Source: Artemisia argyi
Lineage: Eukaryota > Streptophyta > Magnoliopsida > Asterales > Asteraceae
Reading direction: 5' to 3'
DNA length: 64,000 bases
Assembly: GCA_030686995.1 (NCBI GenBank)
Contig: CM060684.1
Coordinates: 6,345,897-6,409,896 of the forward strand
Shown: positions 23,233 to 34,515 of the stretch, piece by piece
Position numbering within the stretch: position 1 is the stretch's first letter
How the letters are laid out: each line of letters opens with the position of its first letter
Notes under the pieces: generated by a model
Seen by the model: the letters and a program-made list of their open reading frames with translations, nothing else
Databases searched by the model: none
Told to the model about the DNA's origin: nothing
Made by a program: the position numbers and the translations under genes

Positions 23233-25768
23233 ATGGCTACATATGTTGCAGGGTTTATCAATGACTTATCAGCCGTTAAAGTCAACATCAAATTGCGTGT
23301 GCGAATAGTAAGATCTTGGATGCAGGACGTTTATGGCAAACAAGGTTTGAAAAACATGGAATTAGTGATTATGGATGAGCAAGTAAGTTTATTAATATAC
23401 GTTAAGATTGACGATTATTCCTACAACTCAGTTACTAAACTATTTGTTCTTTTGTATTGGATGTGAACAGGGCACTAAGATGCAGGCTACAATGCGTATG
23501 GCATTGGTTAATGGCTTTAAGAACAAGGTTGAAGAAGGAACTGCTGTTACACTATCTCGATATAGTCTTGGGGAGATTCAGCCCAAGTATCGCATGGTCA
23601 ACAAACCACTTCGTCTCAGTTTTTTGTCCAACACAATCATTGAACCGTGTCCTGATTTTACCGGTTCTGTTTATGGGTTTGATTTTAGAGCATTCAAAAC
23701 AATAGCCGATCTGCAACAGGAAGAAGACGGCCAGTTTGGTAAGTAATATTTGTTCCTTTTTCTTATATTAGCCTCTATCTGTGTAACCGCATCAGGATAT
23801 AAAAATTTACATATTGCTTTGTATTTATAATTATTTAGATGTAATTGGACATGTGGTTGCTTGTGATGATTAGGAAAATTACGATAAGAATGGCAGATCA
23901 GGCAAAAAGAAGCCGTTAACCCTTGCTGATGCGGAGTTAGTACAACATCTTTGTAGTGTTTTTCTTATTTTTTTTATTCCTATTTTGGTGTTTTTCTTAT
24001 TTTCAATGTATTTGCAGTGGTAACGAGCTGAGATGCACTTTGTGGGGTGCATATGGACAGCAGTTTCAAGATTTTGTTGATGCGTGCCCCAACCGTGGTA
24101 AAATCATGTTAATTCTTCAATTTGGCATGATGAAGATCTGGGACGGTATATACATTTCATTTTACATATGATACTGAACTATATGTTAAGACTCCGTTAA
24201 TCTTATTCAATATTGTTTACAAATAGGAAAAATGGGAGTTCAAAACGTCTATAATGGGACAAGGCTTTTCCTGTTCAACGGCAACGAATTCATTCCAAAA
24301 GAAGAATTTATGGATGTGGAGTTCTATAGGCTAAAGTCTGCTTACAATTTACCGGGTTATACTATCCTTTAAATCATATACATTTGTTTTTATGTTAAAA
24401 TGGTTAGTTATTTTGTTTTTTCAGATTGTTTGCTGATAAGGATCAATCAAAAAGTGAAAACACGGCTTCCTGTATCTCAACTCAGTCTAAACATTCAACT
24501 AGAGATGAATTCCTCAATAAGTTGCAGGTCAAAAACATTGTGGAACTTCTTGATGTGGATCAGGTTTCATTTTCTATACCATCATCTTTTTATAAAATAT
24601 ACGAAATGCTATAATAATCAAAATATCGATTGACACCATTTTCAGGGTAAGGCAAGCGTAATTGTTGGAACAATAATTGCTATTCATGAGGAAGAAGGAT
24701 GGCGGTACCTCGGTTGTCGGAAGTGTAATAAAAAGGTTGTTAAAGAAAGTCAGTATGTTGACCTTGAGGATGAAACCAAAAAGACGAATGGATATCAAAT
24801 ACCTAATGAGTGGAGATGCACCAAATGTGATATGATCGTTACCGGCATCAAGACTGAGTAAGTTGCCTTTAATAGTAATACGACAAATAGTTGGAACCAT
24901 CGCCTTACTAATTTTGTGCAATTTGATTTTGTGTTCAGGTTTCGTCTTCAAATTAGAGTTCAAGATCAATCAGGAACGATATCGTTGTCGCTATTTAATG
25001 ATGAAGTGCAAGCAATGGTTGGTAGGTCTGCCTACCAGCTTTGTGACAAGTATGGATGCAAGGTAATTAAAAAGTTTGATAATATTTTTAAATTAACAAC
25101 GTTATTGGTTAATACATTATATAAATGCCTTAAATTATTGTGTTTTGTTCCATGTAGAATGCGGAAGATCAAGTTTTTCCAAAAGAGATCACCAACTTGG
25201 TTGGAAAGAAGTACGCTTTTAAAGTTGCCATCAACGAGCTCAATGCCAAAAAACTATTGCCTGTCTTCACTGTGCTCCGTCTTACGGACGATCCTGATAT
25301 TTTGAACTCTGTTGTTGCCATTGCAACTCCGTTGAAGGTAATTATTTATGAGACATAAATTGCTATAACGCATACTCCATTATGATTGTTGTTCAGTTTT
25401 TAACAATTAACTGTTACACAGGATGCCGATGCGACAAGTTCTGCAGTGCCTCACATAACTCCGTTGGTATGTGCTTCGTATTTTTTAATAAATTCATTAC
25501 AAAAGACTCAGTCGTACCTAATATGTTTTCATGTTGTTTTCATATCCAGGATCTGGAATCTCAAACCGATGAAAATACTACGCCAGTTGGCAAACAAAAT
25601 AGTTCCAAACGTGCATCCGATGTGGATCATGAGAGTGATGGTTCAAGCATGAAAAAACAGATTCTTGATATTAAGATTGAGAAAGAAGCTGTGGATCATG
25701 AAAGTGATGGTGCAAGCTTGAAAAAACAGATTCAAGATAGTGAGATTGACAAAGAAGCTGATAATTGA
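23233..25768 (+). pseudogene. RPA70-like single-strand DNA-binding protein gene (Helitron-type RPA), 11 exons, damaged
   Basis: Exons by GT-AG reading: 23233-23382, 23471-23738, 23839-23935, 24018-24145, 24227-24355, 24425-24563, 24646-24857, 24939-25062, 25158-25337, 25422-25466, 25550-25768. The product resembles replication protein A large-subunit-like proteins: N-terminal OB-fold of DUF223 type, a middle OB-fold ('NELRCTLWG'), and a C-terminal zinc-ribbon OB-fold with CxxC pairs (CRKC, CTKC) in exon 7. Plant Helitrons often encode such proteins beside Rep/helicase. Two lesions: TAG at 23871-23873 in exon 3, where the family has an ordinary residue, and a one-base phase error at the exon 5/6 junction (24355/24425), as if a G was lost from the GGG run. 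The exon 11 tail repeats a 25-residue unit (VDHESDG...) twice. Probably a decaying gene. Confidence 0.8.
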
Positions 25769-26817
25769 AGATCGATCAGTCATAATAAATAAATGCAACT
25801 ATTTTGCATTTACAGACATTTTTTTCAAACTGTTTTATTCTGACTATGTTTTTCTGCATATTTTGGACAAATACCTGCTACTATGTTAGACAATTTGGAT
25901 TGCCTTTGCATATGGGGAGTCCCATTCATAATTGTTGAACATTATCATTTTAAATTTTTATGTCTAATGGTTGGTAAATTCTGTATATAACTTTTTAAAA
26001 TGCAGGTAACACTTCTCTTTTATGTATACAATGCATGCTTTTCTTTTCTGCTATTTATTTTGCAGGTTTTTGTTAGGCATCATTTGTCGTGCAAGAATAC
26101 TCAACGCATTGAAGCCATACATCTCCTCACTACATAGCAGCTTATTCTATAAGTAGTTAGTTTTTTATAAATGTTGTTTGCAAGCAACAATCATTACATT
26201 TACACTTTTGTAAGTAGATTGGAGTGGTTGGTGTACTTTTGTTATACTCATATATATTTTTAAATAAATCATTTGTCATTTTCATCCCAATTGTGTAAAA
26301 TTATATAGAATATGTTAATGTTTTTACATATTGGCCCCATACGCGTATTACTTTGCTTTTCTGAATCCAGTGCACTTGATGAGCAATGCACTTTGCCTTA
26401 ATATTTTGTGAGTATAAAGGTGATCAAGATCTCTACATTATCTAAGATTGCACATAAATTGGAAAAGGCCTTTTGTATATAAATGTATTTTATAGTTGAT
26501 GAATGATACTATATGGTATGGAAAAATAAATAAATAAATAAATATATAAATAAATAAAGACAGAATCTATTTTTTAAAAACGTAATTGTTTTTTAAAGAA
26601 TGGTTAATATTGATGCAAGATAATGATACTTGGATCTATGATATATATGTCTAACAACATAAGAGTGACATGTTCAGTCTCATATTACACATCAGAGTGA
26701 AAACAAAATTACTTTGAAACTCCTTTTTCTCTGCGATTAACAATCACCTTTTGAAATTTAGAAATAAAGTTGAATACCTGCTACGAAAAGATGCAATAAG
26801 TAGATGCCCTGTGTGTT
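25769..26817. other. Downstream flank of the RPA-like gene, no gene seen
   Basis: AT-rich. Includes an (AAAT)n-like microsatellite at about 26524-26560. In the proposed reconstructed Helitron this is the region between convergent RPA and B3 genes. Confidence 0.6.
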
Positions 26818-27080
26818 TAAAAAATAACACAATGGCCTAAAAATTAATGTGTTTAAATAAAAATATGAGACATAAACAGGAAAATAAAGTCCACACCACC
26901 AATTAAAGTAAGCCCATATCCATGCATCACATAACATAACGGGCTAAAAATGAATGTGTTTTCAAAAAAATAAAGTCCACACCACCAATTAAAGTAAGCC
27001 CATATCCATGCAACACATAACACAATGGCCTAAAAATTCATGTGTTTAAATAAAAATATTTTCATAAAAAGGAAAATAAA
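26818..27080. repeat. Tandem repeats of about 86 bp (two full, one partial copy)
   Basis: 'ataaagtccacaccaccaat' begins at 26884 and again at 26970, with shared sequence through 'cccatatccatgca'. A 'cctaaaaatt.atgtgttta' segment recurs before and after. Lies in the presumed 3' flank of the B3 gene. Confidence 0.75.
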
Positions 27081-27223
27081 CATATTCATAATTGTACAAA
27101 GCATTGCCACTATTTCTGGCTGCTATGCATCACATAATACAAAACGCAAAACAACAAAGTCATTAATCCAAGTACATTATTTAGAAGATCCTAACCATAA
27201 TACCTTATTACATGAAAGAAAGA

Positions 27224-28487
27224 TGATGAGACGAAAAATGATCCGTTTTTAGGGGGTCATTTAAGCCCGAATTCGAATTTATTTGATCAAATATTGCCCT
27301 AAATCGTTCCTTTTGTGATTTTAGGTACTTTGAGAGAGAAATCTGGAAAAGGAAGCAATTCGGACGTTTTTAGGGCGTCAAGAGTTAAAGTCACGACGGC
27401 CAGGAAATGATTAAGTCTTGACGGCGTCAAATGTAGATCAAGGCAGTCCGAGAATAGTTTTGGCGGCGAGGTGACGGCGTCACAAGTTTCGTCTTGACGC
27501 CGTCAGACCCCTTTTCCTATATATAGTTTTCTAATTTTCACATTAAAAAGAGAGAAGTTTTGGAGAAACCCTAAGTACGATTTTGGTGCGAATTTTACAG
27601 GTTTTTCAAGGGTTCCAAGCCCTTGATACCTTTCATGTGTAATTGAGATAAGTGTTCTTTTAATTCAATCAATATGTCTATGTGTTGGTTGTCTATATCT
27701 TGTTCTTGTCTTAATTCCATCATGCTAGGCTAGATCTATCTTGTGTTTGCTTGGATCTAATGAAACCTAGATGTTAATTATGTGTTGATTACTTGTTTAT
27801 ACTTGTCTTGGATGAATGATTTGTATGTTAGGCTTAAGAAAACTGGCAGATCTCCAATTGGTAACATGCTTGAACGTCTTAAGAAACATGAACCGACGCG
27901 CACTAGGTCTTTATTGGTTGTATTTAATGCATGAGCCACTGTTTACAATCCCTATAGTTGTGCTGGGCATGGTGTAGGAGGAGATAAGAGCTCATAGAAT
28001 TGGGGAGTTAAGTATGCCACCCCATGAATGGTATTAAGGAATACGATCCGTCATCCATGCAATTATAACAAGTAATTAACGTGTAAAAGATGTCTAGGGA
28101 GTAGTGAAATCTAAGTAAACACATTTTCTCCACTTATTGCTCACAACTTTAGTATAATTTAGTTTATTTTCGTTTCTAGTATTTTATTTTGATTGCATCT
28201 TTAGTATTGGGTTAGTTGATTAGCAACTAATTCTGCCCAAATCCTTCAAACCCAAGATTTTTAATTGCTTTCTATAAAATATAAAAACACAAAAATAATC
28301 ATCCCTCACCTTTAGAACTAGTATTTAGGTTTTCTAATCCTAGCGACACTATTCCTAAGCTGAACGATCAATCCCCCGGTACTTGTCACTATACTATACT
28401 ACAACGATCAGGTACACTGCCTGGTGGGGGTTGTAAGCTTCTCGAGATCCCTCGAGAGGTAAAGCCTGTTGCGATTCCCACGCATCA
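27224..28487 (+). repeat. Athila-like 5' LTR, 1264 bp (carries a 143-bp deletion)
   Basis: Matches the 3' LTR except for a 143-base segment missing after 27370 and scattered substitutions. Contains TGACGGCGTCA at 27419 and 27472, its complement at 27495, and a TATA-like tract at 27518-27525. Confidence 0.93.
27419..27525 (+). promoter_or_regulatory. LTR promoter: TGACG-N-CGTCA sites and TATA box
   Basis: Three copies of the inverted TGACG/CGTCA motif stand 13-99 bases upstream of 'ctatatatag'. TGACG is the core bound by plant TGA-type bZIP factors; use by them here is inference. The 3' LTR has six copies. Confidence 0.6.
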
Positions 28488-28488
28488 A

Positions 28489-28510
28489 GTTTTTGGCGCC
28501 GCAGCCCGGG
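28489..28510 (+). other. Athila-like primer binding site
   Basis: The match to the 3' end complement of tRNA-Asp starts within four bases or so of the LTR end. Confidence 0.75.
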
Positions 28511-29489
28511 GAATAGTTATTGTCTAGGTTAGAATTTCTTTTTATTAGGTCTACTTGCTAGATTCCTTTCTAGTAAGATTTTATTTTTATTTTTAGTTCT
28601 ATTTAGTCTATCTATTTCTTTGTGCCTTTGTTCGTAACCATCCGACATCATGGACAACGGGAACATCTTTGAACCCGTCATCCCACCACAACAAAACCCA
28701 CCATTAGAACCCCTTAGGCCCCGAACCTTAGGAGAGTATTCCCGACCTAGCCACCAAGGCTACCGAAACACCATTGAGCTCACCGGAGCCAATGTGACCC
28801 CCTTGCGATCCGACACCATCCGATTGGTGCAAAGCGGATGTGCATTCCATGGACTTCGTTCCGAAGATCCAAACCAACATCTTAAGGACTGAGGAAAACT
28901 AGAAGGGGGGGGGGTTGAATAGTTTTACGTCTTTTTCGTTTTGCTTATTTTATAAAAGATAGTTTCTAAGATGAAAGTTTCAAATCACTTTAATACATAA
29001 ATATATATACTAGTTAATTTATGACTTTGTATAAATACTACTTATGTATAATGTACAATTTCAAAACATTTAACTACAAAAATATAAATACAAGATTTAT
29101 TAAAGATTTTATATATACAATGCTTATGTATAATGTTTGGAAAGAATATACAATTTCATATATTTTATGTAAGCATATATATGTGTAGTAGTGTATAGAT
29201 ATAATTATATGTACTAGGTTGGTTTTTGTAAGATTAGTATTATGAATGAATTTTAGTTTGATCTTTATGTGAAATCAACATATGCACAATACTATCAATT
29301 ATGACTAAGTGTGAAATGCAAGTAAGTAATAAATCAAAGAGTGAGAGATGGAAAGATCAAACCGAGACACAAAGGATTTATAGTGGTTCGGCTACAAGGA
29401 CACCTTCCTTGCCCTACTCCACTCCCCGAGTCACCTACTCGAGAGTTTTCTTCACTAGATCAAAGACCTCCTTTATGGCGGAGAAAACC

Positions 29490-29840
29490 GTACACACCAA
29501 TATACACACCAATTTACACACCAATCTTCACACCAATCTACACACCAATCTTCACACCAATCTACACACCAATCTACACACCAATCTTCACACCAATCTA
29601 CTATTTTCTTCACACCAATCTTCTACACACCAATCTTCTATACACCAATCTTCTATTCTCTTCACACCTTCAAGGTACTAATGTCTTGACACCTTCAAGT
29701 CACTAATATCTTCACAACTTCAATGCACTAGTGTCTTGACACCTTCATGCCACTAATGTCTTCACAACTTCAATGCACTAATGTCTTGACACCTTCAAGC
29801 CACTAATGTCTTCACAACTTCAATCTACAAATGTCTTCTA
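29490..29840. repeat. Tandem repeats inside the Sirevirus-like LTR
   Basis: A 15-base unit (acaccaatctacac/ttcac) repeats about ten times, followed by 40-50-base units alternating 'gtcttgacaccttcaag' and 'cttcacaacttcaatg'. Present in both LTRs (second at 36224-36570). Confidence 0.9.
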
Positions 29841-30248
29841 GTCTTCTCCACTAGAGATCCTTAATTTCTTCACTACAAGCTCCTATTGCTACAATCTCCT
29901 ATCAACACTACTATCTAACCCTTCTTCTTCACTTCAAGTTACACTTCACACTTACAACAATTCTAGATTCTTCAACTAAATCTAGTTAACTAATACATAC
30001 ACCTTATTCACCAAAGTATGAAAGATATACAAGAAAATGTAAACAAACAACTTAGATAGCAAGATGATACTAAGTTGTAATACTTCTAATAGAAGTATTC
30101 TTCTCTTTGCACATGAAAGAATGAGGCTTTGGATCACTTGGAAACAAAGGCTTATGAAATGATCAAAGGATTTTTAGGATTGAAATGGAGATTTAGAACA
30201 GAAAGTTTTTGTGCAAAAAGGTGGGGAAAAAATCCAGGTTTAAGGTGG

Positions 30249-30355
30249 TATTTATAGGCAAAAGTTTCTGACAGAGGAGCGTGGCCGGTCCCCTTAAAGC
30301 ATGGCCGGCCCCCTTAAAATTAAGGGGACCGCCCCTTATAATTAAGGGGGCCGCC
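30249..30355 (-). promoter_or_regulatory. LTR promoter: GC-rich inverted cluster and TATA box
   Basis: The plus-strand cluster 30283-30355 contains 'ggccggtccccttaaa' and 'ggccggcccccttaaa' followed by their partial complements 'ttaaggggaccgcc' and 'ttaagggggccgcc', which can fold into a stem. On the minus strand TATAAATA follows 26 bases downstream (30256-30249). Copied in the other LTR at 37017-37090 and, with different spacing, upstream of the internal ORF at 32271-32344. Confidence 0.6.
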
Positions 30356-31408
30356 CAACTGTAACGGCCAGAAAACTTGTCTTTTAGTGGGGAAAGTTTA
30401 TTTGGTGAAAAACTAACTGATTTTGGTTAAATATTTGAAATCATATATTTAGTATGATTAAAACATTTTTCCTTATTACCAAAAGTGTTTTTCAAAAATA
30501 TATAATAAGATTATATAATTAAATAAACTTTGTATTAGTTAATTAAATACCCCTTTGATCATACATTGCACAAAACACTTTGTTTATTCATACCTTAAGT
30601 GATTTGTTGGTGAAAGTGATTATTTATTACTAAATACGTGTTTACGTCATGATCTTTGGTTTGATTAGTTTAAGTTTTGTGATTATCAAAACATAGAGAT
30701 ATCGGAAGATATGAATAATGTTTTCAGTCAATTATTTATATCAACAATCTCCCCCTTTTTGATGATTACAAAACCTAAACTTATTAAATCCAAAAATTAA
30801 TATTTAGACAAGTATTTAGTAAGTTTACATTCACTTCTCCCCCTTTTTGTAGAATCAAAAAGGTTAGGCCGAATAAGCTTTGTGAGAGAAGTTTAAACGG
30901 GTAGAAAACTCCCCCTTGATGTATGCTCCCCCTCGTTTGAGGGCACCAAGGTTTCGAGAGAGTAATTCTTGCAAGAAAAATATTAGAAGCACAAGCATGG
31001 CACAAGCAAATACATATAGCATAATATTAACAAGTAATAATCATGGCACAAGGGAATAAGAAACATATATTAAACCATTCAATAATAGAGAAATGATTAT
31101 GTCAACCAATAATCATTGTTACAAAGGCAATACAAATAGAATTCTAAATAACATAGAACATTCTATAGTACCAACAAGGAGTGTCATCAAACTTTCTTGA
31201 ATCCCAAAATGGTTGAGGAGTTTTATTTGAAAATGAGAAAACATAAGCATATCAAATGCTTGGTGGTTTAGTGGAGGTAAACTCTTGGTTCCATGGGTGT
31301 TGGTGAGTTTGTAGAGCTTGGAGGTGGTGGATTTAAAGTGGAGTTTGTTGGTTGAGGGTTGTGATGTTGTTCAAGTGATGGGGTTTGTTGAGATCTAGTA
31401 AGAAGATA

Positions 31409-32092
31409 CTAAATCCAAGTGAAGTGCTCATTCAAGGCAATGGTTTGTTGTTGAAGGAAGATGCAACAAGGGCAATTGTTAACATGCTTCTCAAGTTGGT
31501 TTTTGTTATATGGTGATGATGGTGAGCTTGATTGTGGTGGATCCAAATTGCGTTGAGCAAGATGTAATGCTAAAAGAGCACTAAGCTCATGTGCCTCTTT
31601 TAGCTCCTCAACGAACTTCAAGTGTTCGGAGGAAGGTGATGGTGGTGGAGCATGATAGTTGTCTTGGGTGAAGGTTTGCACATGCAACATTGGAGTGACA
31701 TGTGAGGTTGTAGGAAGTGGTGGTGGTACTCTAGGTGGTGGAGATATGTTTGAGCTTGGGTAATCATGAAAACAAGATATGGGTGGAAGATGTTCTTCAT
31801 GAGTGGATGATGTCTTTGTTGAATGAGCAATATGTGAATTGTTGATTGAGATATTGGGATTGTTGTTTTGGGATTGAGCATGCTCATCAAAAGAGGAAGC
31901 ATTAATGAGGGTATTAGTGGAAGATAGGTTGTGGGATGACTCATTTGAGTGGGTTTGAGGTTGAGTTGTTGGTTGACTTGAAACAACATCACAAGGGTTA
32001 TGACAAGAGTCAAGTTTCCTCCTCCAAACGGGTTTGACGGAGATCCTTGCGGTTCTTGAAATCTTTGGTTTTTGGTTGTTGGGAGATGACAT
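31409..32092 (-). CDS. Proline/serine-rich ORF in the 3' part of the Sirevirus-like element
   Basis: The open frame extends to 32233, but I place the start at ATG 32092 (227 residues) because a TATA-like sequence on the minus strand (TATAAATA, 32135-32128) would start transcription just upstream of it. Another in-frame ATG is at 32110. The protein has a basic N-terminal patch ('WRRKLD'), a long S/T/N/P/H-rich middle with 'PPPRVPPPLP', a short helix-forming stretch ('LKFVEELKEAHELSALLALH') and a CPCC motif near the end. Its position, 3' of where pol should be, is where Sireviruses carry an env-like ORF, but I see no signal peptide or membrane anchor. Function unknown. Confidence 0.5.
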   Translation of the reverse strand: MSSPNNQKPKISRTARISVKPVWRRKLDSCHNPCDVVSSQPTTQPQTHSNESSHNLSSTNTLINASSFDEHAQSQNNNPNISINNSHIAHSTKTSSTHEEHLPPISCFHDYPSSNISPPPRVPPPLPTTSHVTPMLHVQTFTQDNYHAPPPSPSSEHLKFVEELKEAHELSALLALHLAQRNLDPPQSSSPSSPYNKNQLEKHVNNCPCCIFLQQQTIALNEHFTWI

Positions 32093-32127
32093 GTTTGGGT
32101 GTGATGGCATTAATGATGGGAAGAGGG

Positions 32128-32344
32128 TATTTATAGTGTATGAGAAATGTGGTTTAGGAAGGTAAATTTTGAGGGATAGCATGGGACAAAATATGTTTGT
32201 GAATTTTGGGAAGTATAGGCTGAAATGGGTCAAAAAGTGATAAAGAAAACAGTATCCCCGACCATCAGATGGCCGGTCCCCTTAAATGGAGGCCGGTCCC
32301 CTTAAATTTAAGGGGGCCGCCCTTATGATTTAAGGGGGCCGCCC
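32128..32344 (-). promoter_or_regulatory. Internal copy of the LTR promoter signals upstream of the proline-rich ORF
   Basis: 32271-32344 repeats the LTR's GC-rich inverted cluster (two 'ggccggtccccttaaa' words then two 'aagggggccgccc' words). About 136 bases downstream on the minus strand comes TATAAATACC, as in the LTR, and then the ORF start. This suggests separate expression of the ORF from its own promoter. Confidence 0.45.
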
Positions 32345-34515
32345 ATCTGGTGATTCCCAGAATGCCAGAAATGGGTTTTTGGCAGAGAATTTTCAAAAAG
32401 GTTGTGTTTTTGGATTTGGATTCAAGTAAGTTCAACTCTTGAGGCAATATAGAGCATACTATTCATGAATGTAGGGAATATCATAGAAATAATAAAGGTG
32501 AACAATAAATTCCTCATAATCATGCTATCTCCTAATATTTCAATTAAGTTTGGTAACTAAGGAAGCAATAGAGCAAACTAGTTAAGTATGCAACTACATA
32601 AAGATAATGGTAAGTAGGATTAGTGCAAACAAATTGAAGATTGCTTATGATAAATACGTGGGAAGATATGATTATATGAACTTCAAGACTTGTTACAAAC
32701 AAGATCCATATGGGCAAACCATGATTCTCATGAAATGATTTGATTAAATTGTAGATGTCATTTTCACATAAGTGTATGACATATATGAGAAGATAATAAC
32801 AATGTTTTAAACAAAATGTTTTTAGTTTTATTCAACAATGTTTGAAAGTAAGTTTTCACTTAATGCCATAAATCTGAGAATGAAAGAGTCTAATGAGAAG
32901 CAAAGTTCATAAAAATAAACTAGCGTTAGGTATATATAGGAAGTGCAATTTAATCAAGTTGGAGAATGAGTATGAGACTATTACTAGTGGTGCTCAATTC
33001 AGGCTAAACACGACCATTTTTACAGGTTACACACACCCAACTTCTCACATAGAAGCAATTCAACCGTTAGGTTAAATTGAATTTCTAGTCAATAGATTCT
33101 CCAGTAGTCATTCTCCTTTTTAGAAGAAATCGAGTTCCTAAATTTACCTATCGAAGATTACCAAATATGAAGTTTACTTGATTCACTAATACTTAGCCTA
33201 ATGTTTTGAGATACATTCAAGTTAGTATCCCAATAAAACAAAATTTGTTTTGTTTCAAAAAGAAAAATGTTTCTATCTTGATAAAGATCAAAATAATGTT
33301 ATGATAGCTTGTGATTAAGCATGTTGTTCGAAAAAGAATAAAATAGATATTCGAAAGGTTTTAATTCAAAGAAAGAAGTTTTTAAATATGATGTTTTGAT
33401 TTTGACAATCAAGAAATTTCAAGTGAAAGATACACTTCAAGAGAATCGATTAAGCCCATTGTCACATATAATAATTTCTAATGGCAACTAAAGATATGAA
33501 AGATATATGGTAGACATTTAACATCTAAATGCAATGAGATAGGAAGGGACAAAGAAAATCATCAATGAATACAATATAGACATATGAATGTATGCATGTA
33601 TACAAGACACATTGTAATATTGAGTTACTAGCAAGTCTTAATTATAACACATCTATTAATGCAACTAGTAAGATCATATAGCATAAATGGCAAGTATTCT
33701 ACTTTAAATCATAGAAGATTATCAATATAGATGAAAACTAAGATAAATGATAATAGACATAGCAACAAGAGGGTTAATTATCCTAATGTCATGTATGCAT
33801 ATATTGGTATTCATGATCTAAAAGCATAGCAACTTATAAATTAAATCATGTTAATATACTAATTGAAGCATACTCTAATATAATGTAATGTAGGCAAGTT
33901 TTTGAAAAGAAAACTTACCTCAGGTCCAGCTTTTCTTTAAGATTGGTCATGAGAGCAATAGAAGACTTCAAAAAGATTTACCCCAAAGCAAGTTGAAGAA
34001 GCGAAGTAAAGTCCCAATGCATTAAGGATCAAGGAGTCTTGATCATAGAAACACTATCGGTCGCAACAATCATCACAAGACGTGCAGATTAAGAATGGTA
34101 GAACAAGAATCCTTCGTCATGAGGTAGTAACGAACACACCATAAAGTCAATGCACCCAAAAGTGAAACACAGACCGCCGAAAATCAAGGATAACCGCCAT
34201 AATGTCAAAAGTAACACATGTGTAGAGTGTGAAACATAATAGAGGGAACCAATGGTCATCAAATGAAAGAAAGCGAATAGAGCGATCCAAAAAGTAGTAG
34301 TTCCTTTGATCGTTAATTATCTACACATGACAGAGAGCTTGGTACCCAGATTCTCATGGGTCCGAGTTGATTAGTAGCGAACATCCAATGCACTTAAATG
34401 CATATGAAGAGGATGTCATCGAGAAGTACAAGAATTCATTATTTGTTTGTTTTAACAAACAAACAATAACTTTCTTGACTAGAGAAATAATCAATGGATG
34501 TAAATAATAATAGTT
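32345..34515. other. Noncoding internal region of the Sirevirus-like element
   Basis: About 2.2 kb of AT-rich sequence where pol would be expected. No protease, integrase, RT or RNase H motif in any frame of appreciable length. Confidence 0.7.

Larger units (their letters stand above)
28890..30746 (-). repeat. Sirevirus-like 3' LTR, 1857 bp
   Basis: Contains tandem 'acaccaatctac/ttc' repeats (29490-29660) and longer 'ttcacaacttcaatgcac' repeats (29690-29840). Also the GC-rich inverted cluster at 30283-30355 and the minus-strand TATA box at 30249-30256. Confidence 0.93.

Noticed and set aside
24400..24633. Alternative reading of RPA exon 6 in the frame that follows the present exon 5 donor
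   Set aside because: That frame yields no RPA similarity, while the neighbouring frame matches the family; a one-base loss is the simpler explanation.
29470..29680. CRISPR-like array
   Set aside because: The repeats are contiguous tandem units without unique spacers, in a plant retrotransposon LTR.
29301..29706. Duplicated threonine/histidine/proline repeat proteins at 29.3 and 36.0 kb
   Set aside because: They translate a 15-base tandem repeat inside the Sirevirus-like LTRs.
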